Of a DNA stretch of 64,000 nucleotides, positions 42,401 to 54,927 are shown piece after piece; the first letter of the stretch is position 1, and the number at the start of each line of letters is the position of its first letter. The notes under the pieces were generated by a model. That model was given only the letters and a program-made list of their open reading frames with translations, was not told where the DNA came from and ran no database searches. The translations under genes were made by a program, and so were the position numbers. Source of the stretch: Pseudomonas fortuita (GTDB taxonomy: Bacteria; Pseudomonadota; Gammaproteobacteria; Pseudomonadales; Pseudomonadaceae); NCBI RefSeq assembly GCF_026898135.2, contig NZ_CP114035.2:248001-312000 (forward strand), written 5' to 3'.

Positions 42401-43549
42401 ATGAGCCTTAACATTTTCTGGTTCCTCCCGACCCACGGTGACGGCAAGTACCTGGGCACTTCCGACGGCGCGCGTGCGGTCGACCACGGTTACCTGCAGC
42501 AGATCGCGCAGGCCGCCGACCGCCTTGGTTTTGGTGGGGTGCTGATACCTACCGGGCGCTCCTGCGAGGACTCGTGGCTGGTGGCAGCGTCGCTGATTCC
42601 TGTGACCCAGCATCTGAAATTCCTGGTTGCCCTGCGCCCAGGGATCATTTCGCCGACCGTGGCAGCACGTCAGGCTGCAACGTTGGACCGCCTGTCCAAT
42701 GGCCGTGCGCTGTTCAACCTGGTGACCGGTGGCGACCCGGATGAGCTGGCCGGTGATGGCCTGCACCTGAACCACCAGGAGCGCTACGAAGCCTCGGTCG
42801 AGTTCACCCGTATCTGGCGCAAGGTGCTGGAAGGCGAAAACGTCGATTACGACGGCAAGCACATCCAGGTGAAGGGCGCCAAGCTGCTCTACCCGCCGAT
42901 TCAGCAACCACGCCCGCCGCTGTATTTCGGCGGTTCGTCCGAGGCCGCCCAAGACCTGGCCGCCGAACAGGTCGAGTTGTACCTGACCTGGGGCGAGCCA
43001 CCGTCAGCCGTTGCCGAAAAGATCGCCCAGGTGCGCGAAAAAGCCGCTGCTCAAGGCCGTGAAGTACGCTTCGGTATCCGCCTGCACGTGATCGTGCGCG
43101 AAACCAACGAAGAAGCGTGGGCCGCCGCCGACCGCCTGATTTCGCACCTGGATGATGACACCATCGCCCGTGCCCAGGCCTCGCTGGCGCGCTTCGACTC
43201 GGTGGGCCAGCAGCGCATGGCTGCCCTGCATGGCGGCAACCGTGACAACCTGGAAGTCAGCCCCAACCTGTGGGCAGGCGTTGGCCTGGTACGTGGCGGT
43301 GCCGGCACCGCACTGGTAGGCGATGGCCCGACTGTCGCGGCGCGGGTGAAGGAATATGCCGACCTGGGGATCGATACCTTCATCTTCTCGGGTTATCCAC
43401 ACCTGGAAGAGTCGTATCGGGTTGCCGAACTGCTCTTCCCGCACCTTGATGTACAGCGCCCGGAGCAACCCAAAACCGGTGGCTACGTAAGCCCGTTCGG
43501 CGAGATGGTGGCCAACGACATCCTGCCCAAGTCCGTGTCACAGAGCTGA
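42401..43549 (+). CDS. ssuD: FMNH2-dependent alkanesulfonate monooxygenase
   Basis: Luciferase-like enzyme of 382 aa that cleaves C1-substituted alkanesulfonates to aldehyde and sulfite using O2 and FMNH2 from SsuE. The N-terminus ([16 protein letters not shown]) and [10 protein letters not shown] with the conserved Cys C55 are almost as in E. coli Ssu[15 protein letters not shown] and [21 protein letters not shown] are further signatures. The GAGGAG before ATG 42401 fixes the start. Ten bases separate it from ssuC. Cytoplasmic. Confidence 0.96.
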   Translation: MSLNIFWFLPTHGDGKYLGTSDGARAVDHGYLQQIAQAADRLGFGGVLIPTGRSCEDSWLVAASLIPVTQHLKFLVALRPGIISPTVAARQAATLDRLSNGRALFNLVTGGDPDELAGDGLHLNHQERYEASVEFTRIWRKVLEGENVDYDGKHIQVKGAKLLYPPIQQPRPPLYFGGSSEAAQDLAAEQVELYLTWGEPPSAVAEKIAQVREKAAAQGREVRFGIRLHVIVRETNEEAWAAADRLISHLDDDTIARAQASLARFDSVGQQRMAALHGGNRDNLEVSPNLWAGVGLVRGGAGTALVGDGPTVAARVKEYADLGIDTFIFSGYPHLEESYRVAELLFPHLDVQRPEQPKTGGYVSPFGEMVANDILPKSVSQS

Positions 43550-43559
43550 GGGCCGGGCC

Positions 43560-44357
43560 ATGAGTCGTGCAACTTCCTCCACCCTGACCCAGCGCCTGGC
43601 GCCGTGGGCACTGCCGGTGCTGCTGCTGGCAGTCTGGCAACTGGCGGTCAGCGCTGGCTGGCTGTCGACGCGCATCCTGCCGGCACCTAGCGCTGTCGTC
43701 AGCGCCGGCGTCGAGCTGGTGCGCAGCGGCGATATCTGGACACACCTGGCCATCAGTGGCTGGCGTGCCGGCCTGGGCTTCGCCATCGGCGGCAGCATCG
43801 GCCTGGTGCTGGGCTTTATCACTGGCCTGTCGAACTGGGGCGAACGCCTGCTCGACAGCTCGGTGCAGATGATCCGCAACGTGCCGCACCTGGCGCTGAT
43901 CCCGCTGGTGATCCTGTGGTTCGGTATCGACGAGTCGGCAAAGATCTTCCTGGTCGCGCTGGGCACGCTGTTCCCGATTTACCTGAACACTTACCACGGT
44001 ATCCGCAATGTCGACCCGGCGCTGGTAGAAATGGCGCGCAGCTATGGCTTGTCCGGCTTCGGCCTGTTCCGCCAGGTGATCTTGCCGGGTGCACTGCCAT
44101 CGATCCTGGTGGGCGTGCGTTTCGCACTGGGCTTCATGTGGCTGACCCTGATCGTGGCCGAGACCATTTCGGCGAACGCCGGCATCGGTTACCTGGCGAT
44201 GAACGCCCGGGAGTTCTTGCAGACCGACGTGGTGGTACTGGCCATCGTCCTGTATGCCGTGCTTGGCAAACTCGCCGACCTCGCCGCTCGCGGCCTGGAA
44301 CGTGTGTGGCTGCGCTGGCACCCGGCCTATCAAGTGGCCAAGAAGGAGGGCGCATGA
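43560..44357 (+). CDS. ssuC: Alkanesulfonate ABC transporter permease
   Basis: Inner-membrane permease of 265 aa with six helices. [12 protein letters not shown] after the first helix and the loop [21 protein letters not shown] (EAA type) identify the SsuC group. It follows ssuD by 10 bases and overlaps ssuB by four bases. Membrane half of SsuABC; works as a homodimer. Confidence 0.95.
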   Translation: MSRATSSTLTQRLAPWALPVLLLAVWQLAVSAGWLSTRILPAPSAVVSAGVELVRSGDIWTHLAISGWRAGLGFAIGGSIGLVLGFITGLSNWGERLLDSSVQMIRNVPHLALIPLVILWFGIDESAKIFLVALGTLFPIYLNTYHGIRNVDPALVEMARSYGLSGFGLFRQVILPGALPSILVGVRFALGFMWLTLIVAETISANAGIGYLAMNAREFLQTDVVVLAIVLYAVLGKLADLAARGLERVWLRWHPAYQVAKKEGA

Positions 44358-45166
44358 CCGTGCTCAAGGAACAGCCGCCACGCCTGTTGCGTGGCATCCC
44401 GCTGGCCTCTAACGGCCTGCGCAAGACCTTTGGCCAGCGCGAAGTATTGAAGGGCATCGACCTGCACATTCCGGCGGGGCAGTTCGTTGCCATCGTCGGC
44501 CGCAGCGGCTGCGGCAAAAGCACCCTGCTGCGGCTGCTGGCCGGGCTCGACCAGCCTACGGCCGGGCAGTTGCTGGCCGGCGCTGCGCCGCTGGAAGAGG
44601 CCCGCGAAGAAACCCGCCTGATGTTCCAGGACGCACGCTTGCTGCCGTGGAAGAAGGTGATCGACAACGTTGGCCTGGGCCTGTCGGGTGACTGGCGCCC
44701 ACGTGCGCTGGAAGCGCTGGAGGCGGTTGGCCTGGCCGACCGCGCCAATGAATGGCCGGCAGCCCTGTCGGGTGGCCAAAAACAGCGCGTGGCCCTGGCG
44801 CGGGCGCTGATCCACCAGCCACGCCTGCTGCTGCTGGACGAGCCGCTGGGTGCGCTGGATGCATTGACCCGTATCGAGATGCAGCAACTGATAGAACGCC
44901 TGTGGCGTCAGCACGGCTTCACCGTGCTGCTGGTCACTCACGATGTCAGCGAGGCGGTAGCCGTAGCTGACCGGGTGATCCTGATCGAGGACGGCGAGGT
45001 CGGGCTCGACCTCACCGTCGACCTGGCACGGCCCCGCGCGCGTGGTTCGCACCGCCTGGCCGCGCTGGAAAGCGAAGTGCTCAACCGTGTTCTGTCGGCC
45101 CCGGGCACTGCGCCCGAGCCGGATCCTGTAGCCCCTCTGCCCACGCAGCTGCGTTGGGCGCACTGA
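44354..45166 (+). CDS. ssuB: Alkanesulfonate ABC transporter ATPase
   Basis: ATPase of 270 aa. Walker [10 protein letters not shown], signature LSGGQKQR, Walker [13 protein letters not shown] and H-loop LLVTHDVSE are intact. [18 protein letters not shown] is the SsuB-type Q-loop. ATG 44354 overlaps the ssuC stop (ATGA). The C-terminal 40 residues are proline-rich and variable in the family. Works with SsuA and SsuC. Confidence 0.95.
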   Translation: MTVLKEQPPRLLRGIPLASNGLRKTFGQREVLKGIDLHIPAGQFVAIVGRSGCGKSTLLRLLAGLDQPTAGQLLAGAAPLEEAREETRLMFQDARLLPWKKVIDNVGLGLSGDWRPRALEALEAVGLADRANEWPAALSGGQKQRVALARALIHQPRLLLLDEPLGALDALTRIEMQQLIERLWRQHGFTVLLVTHDVSEAVAVADRVILIEDGEVGLDLTVDLARPRARGSHRLAALESEVLNRVLSAPGTAPEPDPVAPLPTQLRWAH

Positions 45167-45210
45167 ATGACTCACTCACCAGACTGAAGCCATAGAGAAG
45201 GAATGACATC

Positions 45211-45426
45211 ATGACCATCAAAGCCATCAACGTCCGCAACCAGTTCAAAGGCACCGTGAAAGAGATCCTCGAAGGCCCGGTACTGTCGGAAATCGACGTG
45301 CAGACTGCCTCGGGTATCGTCACTTCGGTCATCACCACCCGCTCGGTAAAAGAGCTGGAGCTTCAGGTCGGCAGCGAAGTGATTGCCTTTGTGAAGTCGA
45401 CTGAAGTGTCTATCGCCAAGCTGTGA
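45211..45426 (+). CDS. ssuF: Molybdopterin-binding (TOBE-like) protein
   Basis: Small protein of 71 aa forming one Mop/TOBE domain: MTIKAINVRNQFKGTVKEI, then VLSEIDVQ, ITTRSVKELELQVGSEVIAFVKSTEVSIAK. It is the last gene of ssu operons in Pseudomonas, where it is called ssuF and is needed for full use of some sulfonates. Mop domains bind molybdate or tungstate; why sulfonate use needs it is not settled. It may buffer oxyanions taken up with sulfonates. GAAGGAATG precedes the ATG. Confidence 0.93.
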   Translation: MTIKAINVRNQFKGTVKEILEGPVLSEIDVQTASGIVTSVITTRSVKELELQVGSEVIAFVKSTEVSIAKL

Positions 45427-45437
45427 TGCTGCTCGAT

Positions 45438-45545
45438 ATTGGGGCTGCTTGGCAGCCCTATCGCGACACAAGGCCGCTCCTACACGGGAATGCGATCTCC
45501 TGTAGGAGCGGCCTTGCCGCGAATGGGCCGCAACGCGGCCCCAAT
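45438..45545. repeat. Inverted pair of REP elements
   Basis: ATTGGGGCTGCTTGGCAGCCC ... CTCCTACA faces GTAGGAGCGGCC ... GGCCGCAACGCGGCCCCAAT. It lies between the convergent ssu and tetR ends, acting as a likely bidirectional transcript end. Confidence 0.9.
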
Positions 45546-45549
45546 AACT

Positions 45550-46182
45550 TCAGCAGGAACGCTTGGCCAGAAACGGCGGCAGGTATAACCCCAGATACGC
45601 CTCGAACACCCGCTTGCCTTCTTCGGCCATGCGCGGTGTGATCGCCTCATGCAGCTGCACCGACCGCGCATACACCCGGTCACTCAGCTCCATGGCCAGC
45701 GCAAACACGTCCACATCCAGCGGCATCACCGGCAGGTGAAAATGCTGGTCGAACAACTTGTGCATCAAGTCGCCCAGTTCCATGTCGTGCTGCCGATCGG
45801 CCTGCACCACCTCGCTCAGGCCATGCTGCGCCAGAATCAGCTGCCGCGCCGCCGCATCCTCGTTGTAGATATCAAGCATGCGCTCTTCGATCAGCCGTGA
45901 CAGTTCGTGCCAGGTGCTGAACGCGCTGCTGTCGATCGCTGCGCCCAGCGCTTCGCGAAACGCCCGGTGCACATCGGCCGTCAGCGCTTCCAGCAAGGCC
46001 GGCACGCTGGCGAAAAAGTGATACACCGACGACGGCGGAATCTGTGCCCGCTCAGCCACGCTGTAGATGGAAAGTGCTGCCACCCCTTGTTCGGCCAGCA
46101 GCTCACGCGCAGCCGCCAGGATCGCCTCGATCCTGGCCTGGCTGCTGGCGCGCGGCTTGCGCGGGGTGGCGGTGCGGTTCAT
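45550..46182 (-). CDS. TetR-family regulator coupled to gshA
   Basis: Regulator of 210 aa. The N-terminal helix-turn-helix (EAILAAARELLAEQGVAALSIYSVAERAQIPPSSVYHFF) is a classic TetR domain; the C-terminal 150 residues are the ligand and dimer domain (TetR_C of unknown class). ATG 46182 overlaps the gshA stop by one base (TGATG), so it is translated with gshA. A REP pair lies past its stop. Target genes and ligand are unknown; autoregulation of gshA or control of glutathione-related genes is conceivable. It ends with a single cysteine as last residue (KRSC), which is unusual. Confidence 0.9.
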   Translation of the reverse strand: MNRTATPRKPRASSQARIEAILAAARELLAEQGVAALSIYSVAERAQIPPSSVYHFFASVPALLEALTADVHRAFREALGAAIDSSAFSTWHELSRLIEERMLDIYNEDAAARQLILAQHGLSEVVQADRQHDMELGDLMHKLFDQHFHLPVMPLDVDVFALAMELSDRVYARSVQLHEAITPRMAEEGKRVFEAYLGLYLPPFLAKRSC

Positions 46183-47759
46183 CAGTTGCTGATTGCCAGG
46201 ATGCTGGCCTGGTAGGCGCCGACGAACAGGTCGAAGTCACCGACTTCGTCTTGTTCCAGCTCGGACTGCTTGGCCAGCGATTCGCGGGCCAGCGTTTCGA
46301 ATGCCTGCTGCTTGTCATTGCTCAGAGGTTGCTCGCGGAAAGCCTCGGCGTGCACACGGCTTTGGCGCAGCGAGAACTGGACGAAGCTTTCGTCATGCTC
46401 GGTCATGCGTGCCAGCACCTGGGCCGACGGGGTCAGCGAGGCATCGTCGACCTTGGCCTGCTGGGCATCCAGCGCCTTGGCGTGCTCATCAGAGCCTTGC
46501 GCCTGGTCGAGCAGGTTGGCCAATTGGCGGATGCGCTCGATCAGCTCGCCGGCCCAGCCTTTCAGGCTGATCGGCTGGCCATTGCGGTGCAGCTCCAGGC
46601 CCGGGCGGCGACCTTCCTTGACCACGGTCAGGAAGTTGTCGGTGCACTGGCCGCACTCGCCGTTGTCCAGCTGAGGGCTGTCTTCCAGGGCGCAGAACAG
46701 CAGGAACGCGTCGAGGAAGCGTGCCTCGGTCAGGTCGATACCTACCGGCAGGAACGGGTTGATGTCCAGGCAACGCACTTCCACGTACTGCACGCCACGC
46801 GAAGTCAGGGCCTGTATCGGCCGCTCGCCGGTGTAGGTAACGCGCTTGGGGCGGATGTTCGAGTAGTACTCGTTCTCGATCTGCAGAATGTTGGTGTTCA
46901 GCTGCACCCATTCGCCGTCCACGTGCGTACCGACCTCAACATAAGGCGGGTAGGGCGTGCCCACGGCCTTGCGCAGGCTGTCGGTGTAGCTGGCCAGGTT
47001 GTTGTAGCAAGGCGTGAGGCCGGCCTGGGCGTTGCTCTGGTAGCCCAGGTCGCTCATGCGCAGGCTGGTGGCATAGGGCAGGAACAGGGTTTCGGCGTCC
47101 AGCTCTTCGAGCTGGTGCGGGCGGCCACGCAGGAAGCCTTTGTCCAGCGCCGGCGAGGCGCCGAACAGGTACATCAGCAGCCAGCTGTAGCGGCGGAAGT
47201 TGCGGATCAGCGCGATGTAGGCCGACGACTGGTAGTCGCGGTCGTCTAGCGTGCTGCCTTCGGCTTCGCGCAGCAGTGGCCACAGGGCTTCGGGCAGCGA
47301 GAAGTTGTAATGTATGCCGGCAATGCACTGCATGGTGCGGCCGTAGCGCAGGGCCAGGCCCTTGCGGTACACGTGCTTGAGCTTGCCGATGTTCGAGTTG
47401 CCGTACTCGGCGATCGGGATGTCCTCCTCGGCCGGCAGCGTGCACGGCATCGAAGGGCTCCACAGGTATTCGTCGCCCAGCTTGCTGTAGACGAAACGGT
47501 GGGTCTCTTCGAGGCTTTCGAGCACCTTGGCCGGGTCGGCCAGCGCAGGGGTGATGAACTCCAGCAACGACTCGGAATAATCGGTGGTGATCTGCTCGTT
47601 GGTCAGCGCCGATCCCAGTGCTTCCGGGTGCGGGGTCTGGGCCAGGCGACCTTCATCGGTCACGCGCAGGCATTCGCGCTCAATACCGTGCAGGCACTGC
47701 TTGAGCAGGGGAAGATTGGCGCCGAGCAGGCTCAGGCGGCGGTTGAGGAGTTCGCTCAA
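46182..47759 (-). CDS. gshA: Glutamate-cysteine ligase
   Basis: Protein of 525 aa that joins glutamate and cysteine, the first and limiting step of glutathione synthesis. The GshA class-1 patterns are present: [48 protein letters not shown] and [11 protein letters not shown]. The start is most likely TTG 47759 (reading [17 protein letters not shown], the usual N-terminus), with AAGGA about seven bases upstream. GTG 47774 is possible but adds five non-family residues and lacks a good ribosome site. A rare TTG start may hold expression down. The stop is coupled to the TetR gene. Cytoplasmic. Confidence 0.93.
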   Translation of the reverse strand: MSELLNRRLSLLGANLPLLKQCLHGIERECLRVTDEGRLAQTPHPEALGSALTNEQITTDYSESLLEFITPALADPAKVLESLEETHRFVYSKLGDEYLWSPSMPCTLPAEEDIPIAEYGNSNIGKLKHVYRKGLALRYGRTMQCIAGIHYNFSLPEALWPLLREAEGSTLDDRDYQSSAYIALIRNFRRYSWLLMYLFGASPALDKGFLRGRPHQLEELDAETLFLPYATSLRMSDLGYQSNAQAGLTPCYNNLASYTDSLRKAVGTPYPPYVEVGTHVDGEWVQLNTNILQIENEYYSNIRPKRVTYTGERPIQALTSRGVQYVEVRCLDINPFLPVGIDLTEARFLDAFLLFCALEDSPQLDNGECGQCTDNFLTVVKEGRRPGLELHRNGQPISLKGWAGELIERIRQLANLLDQAQGSDEHAKALDAQQAKVDDASLTPSAQVLARMTEHDESFVQFSLRQSRVHAEAFREQPLSNDKQQAFETLARESLAKQSELEQDEVGDFDLFVGAYQASILAISN

Positions 47760-47913
47760 GATGTATTCCTTCACGCGTCAGTCGCCCCAATATGGGGGTA
47801 GAGATAACGGTCTACAAGGGTAGGAAGAAAGGAACTGGCGTTGTCGCCTGGTTTACGCGGGTTCCAGCAGTGCCAGCGCACTGCTGAAAATACCGCAGAT
47901 ACTGCTTGGTGAG

Positions 47914-48296
47914 CTAGAGAACCGCGAAGGTTCCTTGCGCTTTTGCCACCAGCTTGTCGCCCTGGACTACGTCGGCGTCGACCACCAGGGTTCGCCGCCC
48001 GGCGTGCAGCACACGGGCGGTACACAGCACTTCGCCATCGCTGACGGCGCGCATGTAGTTGATCTTGCACTCGATGGTGACGCTTTGCTGGTCAAAGCCA
48101 TGGCTGGCCGAGCAGGCCAGGCCCATGGCGATGTCCACCAGGCTGAAGATCGCCCCGCCGTGCAGCTTCTGGCCACGGTTGCGCAAGTGCGGCTCCAGCG
48201 GCAGGGCCACCTCTGCAACACCCGTGTCCAGGCGTTGCAGGCGGCAGCCCAGCAGCTGGCTGAAGGCGCTTTCGACGTATTCGCGGGGTACGTCCA

Positions 48297-48297
<1 letters not shown>
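47914..48297 (-). CDS. Hotdog-fold thioesterase (PaaI-like)
   Basis: Protein of 127 aa with the 4HBT hotdog fold. LHGGAIFSLVDIAMGLAC holds the catalytic-site region (HGG, then D), and VTIECKINYMRAV is the beta-strand marker of the PaaI group. It hydrolyses an acyl-CoA, identity unknown. The start ATG 48297 overlaps the tex stop by one base (TGATG), so it is coupled to tex. The stretch of 154 bases between it and gshA holds no clear feature. Confidence 0.9.
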
Positions 48298-50621
<2,324 letters not shown>

Positions 50622-50838
50622 GTAAACCACCTGACATTTGTGAATACGGGGGTCGCCTGTGGGCTTTTATCCCGGCGGCGCTGGATGAAAGCCGCGCATT
50701 ATACCCATCGCAAACGGCTTGCGGTGATGGCGCCCAGCCAGCTGGAACTGGCGCCGGGGGAAAAATCTGCTAACAATGCTCACGCAACGTGCAGCAATGG
50801 CTACGCCATAATGCGCGGCGATATCAGAGGAGTTATTC

Positions 50839-51579
50839 ATGACCGGCACCGCAAACACCGCTGAAGGTGACAAGATTCTCATCGTCGACGACGATCCGGG
50901 GCTCAGCAGCCTGCTGGAACGTTTCTTCACCAGCAAGGGCTACCGTGCCCGCGCGGTGCCCAACACCGAGCAGATGGACCGCCTGCTGCAGCGCGAGGTG
51001 TTCAACCTGGTGGTGCTCGACCTGATGCTGCCGGGCGAGGATGGCCTGTCTGCGTGCAAGCGCCTGCGCCAGCAGAACAACCAGATCCCGATCATCATGC
51101 TCACCGCCAAGGGCGACGAGCTGAGCCGTATCAAGGGCCTGGAACTGGGCGCTGACGACTACCTGGGCAAGCCGTTCAACCCAGATGAGCTGATGGCCCG
51201 CGTCAAGGCGGTGTTGCGCCGCCAGGCGCCTGCCGTGCCGGGTGCGCCGGGCAGTGAGGACGAATCGGTCACCTTCGGCGACTACGAGCTGTCGCTGGCC
51301 ACCCGCGAACTCAAGCGTGGCGACGAAGTGCACATGCTCACCACCGGCGAGTTCGCCGTGCTGAAGGCCCTGGTGATGCACGCCCGCGAGCCGCTGACCC
51401 GCGACAAGCTGATGAACCTGGCCCGTGGTCGGGAGTGGGATGCACTGGAGCGTTCCATCGACGTGCAGATTTCGCGCCTGCGCCGCATGATCGAGCCGGA
51501 CCCGTCCAAGCCGCGTTACATCCAGACCGTCTGGGGCGTGGGCTACGTGTTCGTGCCAGACGGAAACGCGGGCAAATGA
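50839..51579 (+). CDS. ompR: Response regulator OmpR
   Basis: Protein of 246 aa. The receiver (about 11-125) has the acidic pair VDDDPG, phosphoacceptor D61 in VVLDLMLPGEDGL, T in IIMLTAKG and K in LGKPFNP. The winged-helix output (about 145-240) contains LTTGEFAVLKAL and DVQISRLRRMIEPDPSKPRYIQTVWGVGYVF. It is the partner of EnvZ 13 bases downstream. In Pseudomonas the pair responds to osmotic and envelope conditions. AGAGGAG precedes the ATG. Confidence 0.96.
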   Translation: MTGTANTAEGDKILIVDDDPGLSSLLERFFTSKGYRARAVPNTEQMDRLLQREVFNLVVLDLMLPGEDGLSACKRLRQQNNQIPIIMLTAKGDELSRIKGLELGADDYLGKPFNPDELMARVKAVLRRQAPAVPGAPGSEDESVTFGDYELSLATRELKRGDEVHMLTTGEFAVLKALVMHAREPLTRDKLMNLARGREWDALERSIDVQISRLRRMIEPDPSKPRYIQTVWGVGYVFVPDGNAGK

Positions 51580-51592
51580 TGCTGCGTCGTCC

Positions 51593-52906
51593 ATGAAAAC
51601 ACCGCTCTGGTTTCCGCAGAGTTTCTTCGCCCGCACCCTGTGGCTGGTGTTGATCGTCGTCCTGTTCAGCAAGGCTTTGACCCTGGTCTACCTGCTGATG
51701 AACGAGGACGTGCTGGTCGACCGTCAGTACAGCCACGGTGTGGCGTTGACCTTGCGCGCCTATTGGGCTGCCGACGAAGAAAACCGCGACAGGATTGCCG
51801 AAGCGGCGGGCCTCATCCGCGTGACCGGGTCGGGTGTGCCCGAGGGTGAGCAGCACTGGCCCTACAGTGAAATCTACCAACGGCAGATGCAGGCGGAGCT
51901 GGGCGAAGACACCGAGGTGCGGCTGCGCATCCATGCGCCACCGGCGTTGTGGGTCAATGCGCCAAGCCTGGGCCCTGGCTGGCTGAAAGTGCCACTGTAC
52001 CCACACCCGCTGCGTGGGCAGAAAATCTGGAACGTGCTGGGTTGGTTCCTGGCGATCGGCCTGTTGTCCACCGCGTCGGCCTGGATCTTCGTGCGCCAGT
52101 TGAACCAGCCGCTCAAGCGCCTGGTGTTCGCCGCTCGTCAGCTGGGCCAGGGGCGCAGTGTGCGTCTGCCGATCAGCGACACGCCCAGCGAGATGACCGA
52201 GGTATACAAGGCCTTCAACCAGATGGCCGAAGATGTCGAACAAGCCGGGCGCGAGCGCGAGCTGATGCTGGCCGGGGTTTCCCACGACCTGCGCACACCG
52301 TTGACGCGTCTGCGCCTGTCGTTGTCATTGCTGAACAGCGACAGCGACCTGAGTGACGACATGGTTCGCGATATCGAGGACATGGATGCGATCCTCGATC
52401 AGTTCCTGGCCTTCATCCGCGATGGCCGTGACGAGCCGGTGGAAGAGGTCGACCTGGCTGACCTGGTGCGTGAAGTCGTGGCGCCGTACAACCAGCCGAA
52501 AGAACGTGTGCGCCTGTGCCTGGAGCCAATTCCTCCATTCCCGCTGCGTCGCGTTTCGCTCAAGCGCATGTTGGGCAACCTCATCGGCAACGCCCTGCAC
52601 CATGCTGGCAAGGGGGTCGAAGTGGCGGCCTATGTGTCGGGTGACGAGAGCGCACCGTACGTGGTGCTGAGCGTGCTGGACCGTGGCACCGGGATCGATG
52701 AGTCGGAGCTGGAGACCATCTTCAATCCGTTCATTCGTGGGGATCGGGCACGGGGCGGCAAGGGCACCGGGCTGGGGCTGGCGATCGTCAAGCGGATCGC
52801 CGCCCAGCATGGCGGGAATGTGGAACTGCGTAATCGGTCTGGCGGGGGGATCGAAGCGCGGGTGCGGTTGCCGCTGGGGCTATTGCTGCCGCGTAATGCT
52901 GTATGA
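51593..52906 (+). CDS. envZ: Osmosensor histidine kinase EnvZ
   Basis: Inner-membrane kinase of 437 aa. Two helices (about 13-36 and 148-168) enclose a periplasmic domain of about 110 residues. A HAMP domain follows (about 168-222). The phosphorylated His is H231 in GVSHDLRTPLTRLRL, and the ATP-binding domain has N-box NLIGNALHHA, DRGTGID and GGKGTGLGLAIVKRI. It phosphorylates OmpR. Starts 13 bases after ompR; an operon is sure. The ribosome site is weak, so coupling to ompR is likely. Confidence 0.96.
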   Translation: MKTPLWFPQSFFARTLWLVLIVVLFSKALTLVYLLMNEDVLVDRQYSHGVALTLRAYWAADEENRDRIAEAAGLIRVTGSGVPEGEQHWPYSEIYQRQMQAELGEDTEVRLRIHAPPALWVNAPSLGPGWLKVPLYPHPLRGQKIWNVLGWFLAIGLLSTASAWIFVRQLNQPLKRLVFAARQLGQGRSVRLPISDTPSEMTEVYKAFNQMAEDVEQAGRERELMLAGVSHDLRTPLTRLRLSLSLLNSDSDLSDDMVRDIEDMDAILDQFLAFIRDGRDEPVEEVDLADLVREVVAPYNQPKERVRLCLEPIPPFPLRRVSLKRMLGNLIGNALHHAGKGVEVAAYVSGDESAPYVVLSVLDRGTGIDESELETIFNPFIRGDRARGGKGTGLGLAIVKRIAAQHGGNVELRNRSGGGIEARVRLPLGLLLPRNAV

Positions 52907-52920
52907 ATCTGGTTGACCGC

Positions 52921-53022
52921 ACCGGCCCTATCGTCGGCAAGCCAGCTCCCACAGGTAATCTACAAGCCTGGAGGTTGTGGTCATCCTGTGGGAGCTGGCT
53001 TGCCGGCGATAGGGCCAGTACA
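52921..53022. repeat. Inverted pair of REP-like elements
   Basis: ACCGGCCCTATCGTCGGCAAGCCAGCTCCCACAGGT faces its near reverse copy (about 52985-53022). The core differs from the other REPs (GCCAGCTCCCACAG), so it is a second REP subtype. Lies between convergent envZ and rimK. Confidence 0.88.
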
Positions 53023-53030
53023 GGCTTGAA

Positions 53031-53936
53031 TCAGCCCTTGCCTTTGGTCCGGGTCTGATTCGGCCCGCCGTTCTTCTCCAGGTGCTCGATGATCATCCCG
53101 GCCACGTTTTTGCCGGTGGTTACCTCGATCCCCTCCAGCCCCGGCGACGAGTTCACCTCCATCACCAATGGCCCATGGTTGGACCGCAGGATATCCACCC
53201 CCGCCACGCTCAAACCCATCACCTTGGCCGCCCGGATCGCGGTAATCCGCTCTTCAGGGGTGATTTTTATCAGGCTGGCGACGCCCCCCCGATGCAGGTT
53301 GGAGCGGAACTCGCCCGGCTTGGCCTGACGCTTCATCGAGGCAATCACCTTGTCTCCCACCACGAAGCAGCGAATGTCGGCCCCGCCAGCCTCCTTGATG
53401 TACTCCTGAACCATGATGTTCTGCTTGAGCCCCATGAACGCCTCGATCACCGACTCGGCAGCCTGGGTGGTTTCGCACAGCACCACGCCAATGCCCTGGG
53501 TGCCCTCCAGCACCTTGATTACCAACGGCGCGCCATTAACCATCTGGATCAGGTCGGGAATGTCGTCGGGTGAATGGGCGAAGCCGGTAATGGGCAGGCC
53601 GATTCCGCGACGCGACAGCAATTGCAGCGAGCGCAGTTTGTCGCGCGAACGGGCAATGGCTACCGATTCGTTGAGCGGGTACACGCCCATCATTTCGAAC
53701 TGGCGCAGCACTGCGCAGCCGTAAAAGGTGACGGAAGCGCCGATGCGCGGGATCACGGCATCGAAGCCCTCCAGCGGCTTGCCGCGGTAATGGATCTGCG
53801 GCTTGTGGCTGGCAATGTTCATGTAGGCCCGCAGGGTATCGATCACCACCATTTCGTGGCCACGCTGGGTACCGGCTTCGACCAGGCGGCGGGTGGAATA
53901 CAGACGCGGATTGCGCGACAGCACAGCGATCTTCAT
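53031..53936 (-). CDS. rimK: Ribosomal protein S6 glutamate ligase
   Basis: ATP-grasp ligase of 301 aa that adds glutamates to the C-terminus of ribosomal protein S6. The N-terminus is [24 protein letters not shown]-grasp motifs are [17 protein letters not shown] (about 137-153), [21 protein letters not shown] and the metal ligands in [18 protein letters not shown] 53936 overlaps the rimB stop by four bases; longer readings enter rimB out of frame. In Pseudomonas, RimK with RimA and RimB remodels ribosomes and affects motility and cyclic di-GMP-linked behaviour. An RQ/K-rich tail ends the protein. Confidence 0.96.
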   Translation of the reverse strand: MKIAVLSRNPRLYSTRRLVEAGTQRGHEMVVIDTLRAYMNIASHKPQIHYRGKPLEGFDAVIPRIGASVTFYGCAVLRQFEMMGVYPLNESVAIARSRDKLRSLQLLSRRGIGLPITGFAHSPDDIPDLIQMVNGAPLVIKVLEGTQGIGVVLCETTQAAESVIEAFMGLKQNIMVQEYIKEAGGADIRCFVVGDKVIASMKRQAKPGEFRSNLHRGGVASLIKITPEERITAIRAAKVMGLSVAGVDILRSNHGPLVMEVNSSPGLEGIEVTTGKNVAGMIIEHLEKNGGPNQTRTKGKG

Positions 53937-54415
53937 GCAGCACCTGTGACAGGGGAAAGGGTGGCCGGGAAGGCCGGTTTGTCTTGTACGTACTTCAGGC
54001 CAGGGTTGACCACCAGCTGGCCGTGGATCAGGGCCTTGGAACCGAGCAGCAGGCGGTAACGCATGTTCTTGCGGCAGGCGAGTGTGAACTCCACCTCCCA
54101 CACACCATCGCCCAGCGCCAGTGACGTGCGAATGACGTAGCGGGTCTGGGCGTGCCCGTTGGAGCTCTTGATGGTCTTCATGGTCACCAGTGGCGCCTCG
54201 CAGCGGCGGTGGCGCAACTGCACCACAGAGCCCAGGTGCGCCGTGAAGCGGACCCAGGGCTGGCCGTCGCGCTCGAACGGTTCCACTTCGGTAGCGTGCA
54301 GGCTGGAGGTGCTGGCACCAGTGTCGATCTTGGCGCGCAGCCCTGCCACGCCAAGGTCGGGCAGGGCTATCCATTCACGCAGGCCGATCACTTTCAAATG
54401 GTCAAATGTCTTCAC
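53933..54415 (-). CDS. rimB: RimB, retropepsin-like ATP-dependent zinc protease family protein
   Basis: Protein of 160 aa with a single pepsin-like half: [17 protein letters not shown] contains the DTGA(S/T) active-site triad of retropepsin-type proteases. Family (formerly DUF785) members accompany rimK. RimB in Pseudomonas is reported to act on S6 polyglutamate tails together with RimK. The start is taken as GTG 54415 (reading [15 protein letters not shown], the normal family N-terminus) with AGGGTG upstream. ATG 54454 in frame is possible but lacks a ribosome site. It overlaps rimK by four bases. No rimA gene lies beside it. Confidence 0.87.
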   Translation of the reverse strand: MKTFDHLKVIGLREWIALPDLGVAGLRAKIDTGASTSSLHATEVEPFERDGQPWVRFTAHLGSVVQLRHRRCEAPLVTMKTIKSSNGHAQTRYVIRTSLALGDGVWEVEFTLACRKNMRYRLLLGSKALIHGQLVVNPGLKYVQDKPAFPATLSPVTGAA

Positions 54416-54524
54416 GAAGCGCACCCTGCGAATGAGGTGGTGAACTGTAAGCATGGCGGGGACTTTTTGCATCCGTATGTGAAGGTAGTACAGTTCGATG
54501 AAAGACAGAATCCGAGGTAACGGG

Positions 54525-54926
54525 ATGGCACAAAAAGCCGAAGACGACGACAAGGTTCGCCTGGACAAGTGGCTATGGGCGGCGCGTTTCTACAAGACGC
54601 GGGCGCTGGCCAAGGCAGCGATCGAGAGCGGCAAGGTGCATTGCCGGGGCGAGCGTTGCAAGCCAGGCAAGGAGCCGCGAGTGGGCGACGAATTTGTGCT
54701 GCGCACCGGGTTCGATGAGCGCACCGTGGTGGTGAAGGCGTTGTCGGTGGTGCGGCGTGGGGCGCCAGAAGCGCAGACGCTGTACGAGGAAACCGAAGAA
54801 AGCCTGCGCCGCCGTGAGCAGGCGGCCGAAATGCGCAAGGCGGGCGCCATGGGGGTGACTACCGATGGGCGGCCAACCAAGAAGCAGCGGCGGCAGATTC
54901 ACCAGTTGCATGGGAGCTATGAATAG
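54525..54926 (+). CDS. hslR: Heat-shock ribosome-associated protein Hsp15 (S4 domain)
   Basis: Protein of 133 aa. An S4 RNA-binding domain occupies about residues 9-75: VRLDKWLWAARFYKTRALA, GKVHCRGERCKPGKEPRVGDE. A basic helix-rich tail (RRREQAAEMRKAG, KKQRRQIHQLHG) follows. Hsp15 binds blocked 50S subunits carrying a nascent chain and frees them. ATG 54525 has GAGG 10 bases upstream. It is divergent from rimB (109-base gap) and shares no operon. Its companion heat-shock gene hslO lies 1 kb on. Confidence 0.95.
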   Translation: MAQKAEDDDKVRLDKWLWAARFYKTRALAKAAIESGKVHCRGERCKPGKEPRVGDEFVLRTGFDERTVVVKALSVVRRGAPEAQTLYEETEESLRRREQAAEMRKAGAMGVTTDGRPTKKQRRQIHQLHGSYE

Positions 54927-54927
54927 C

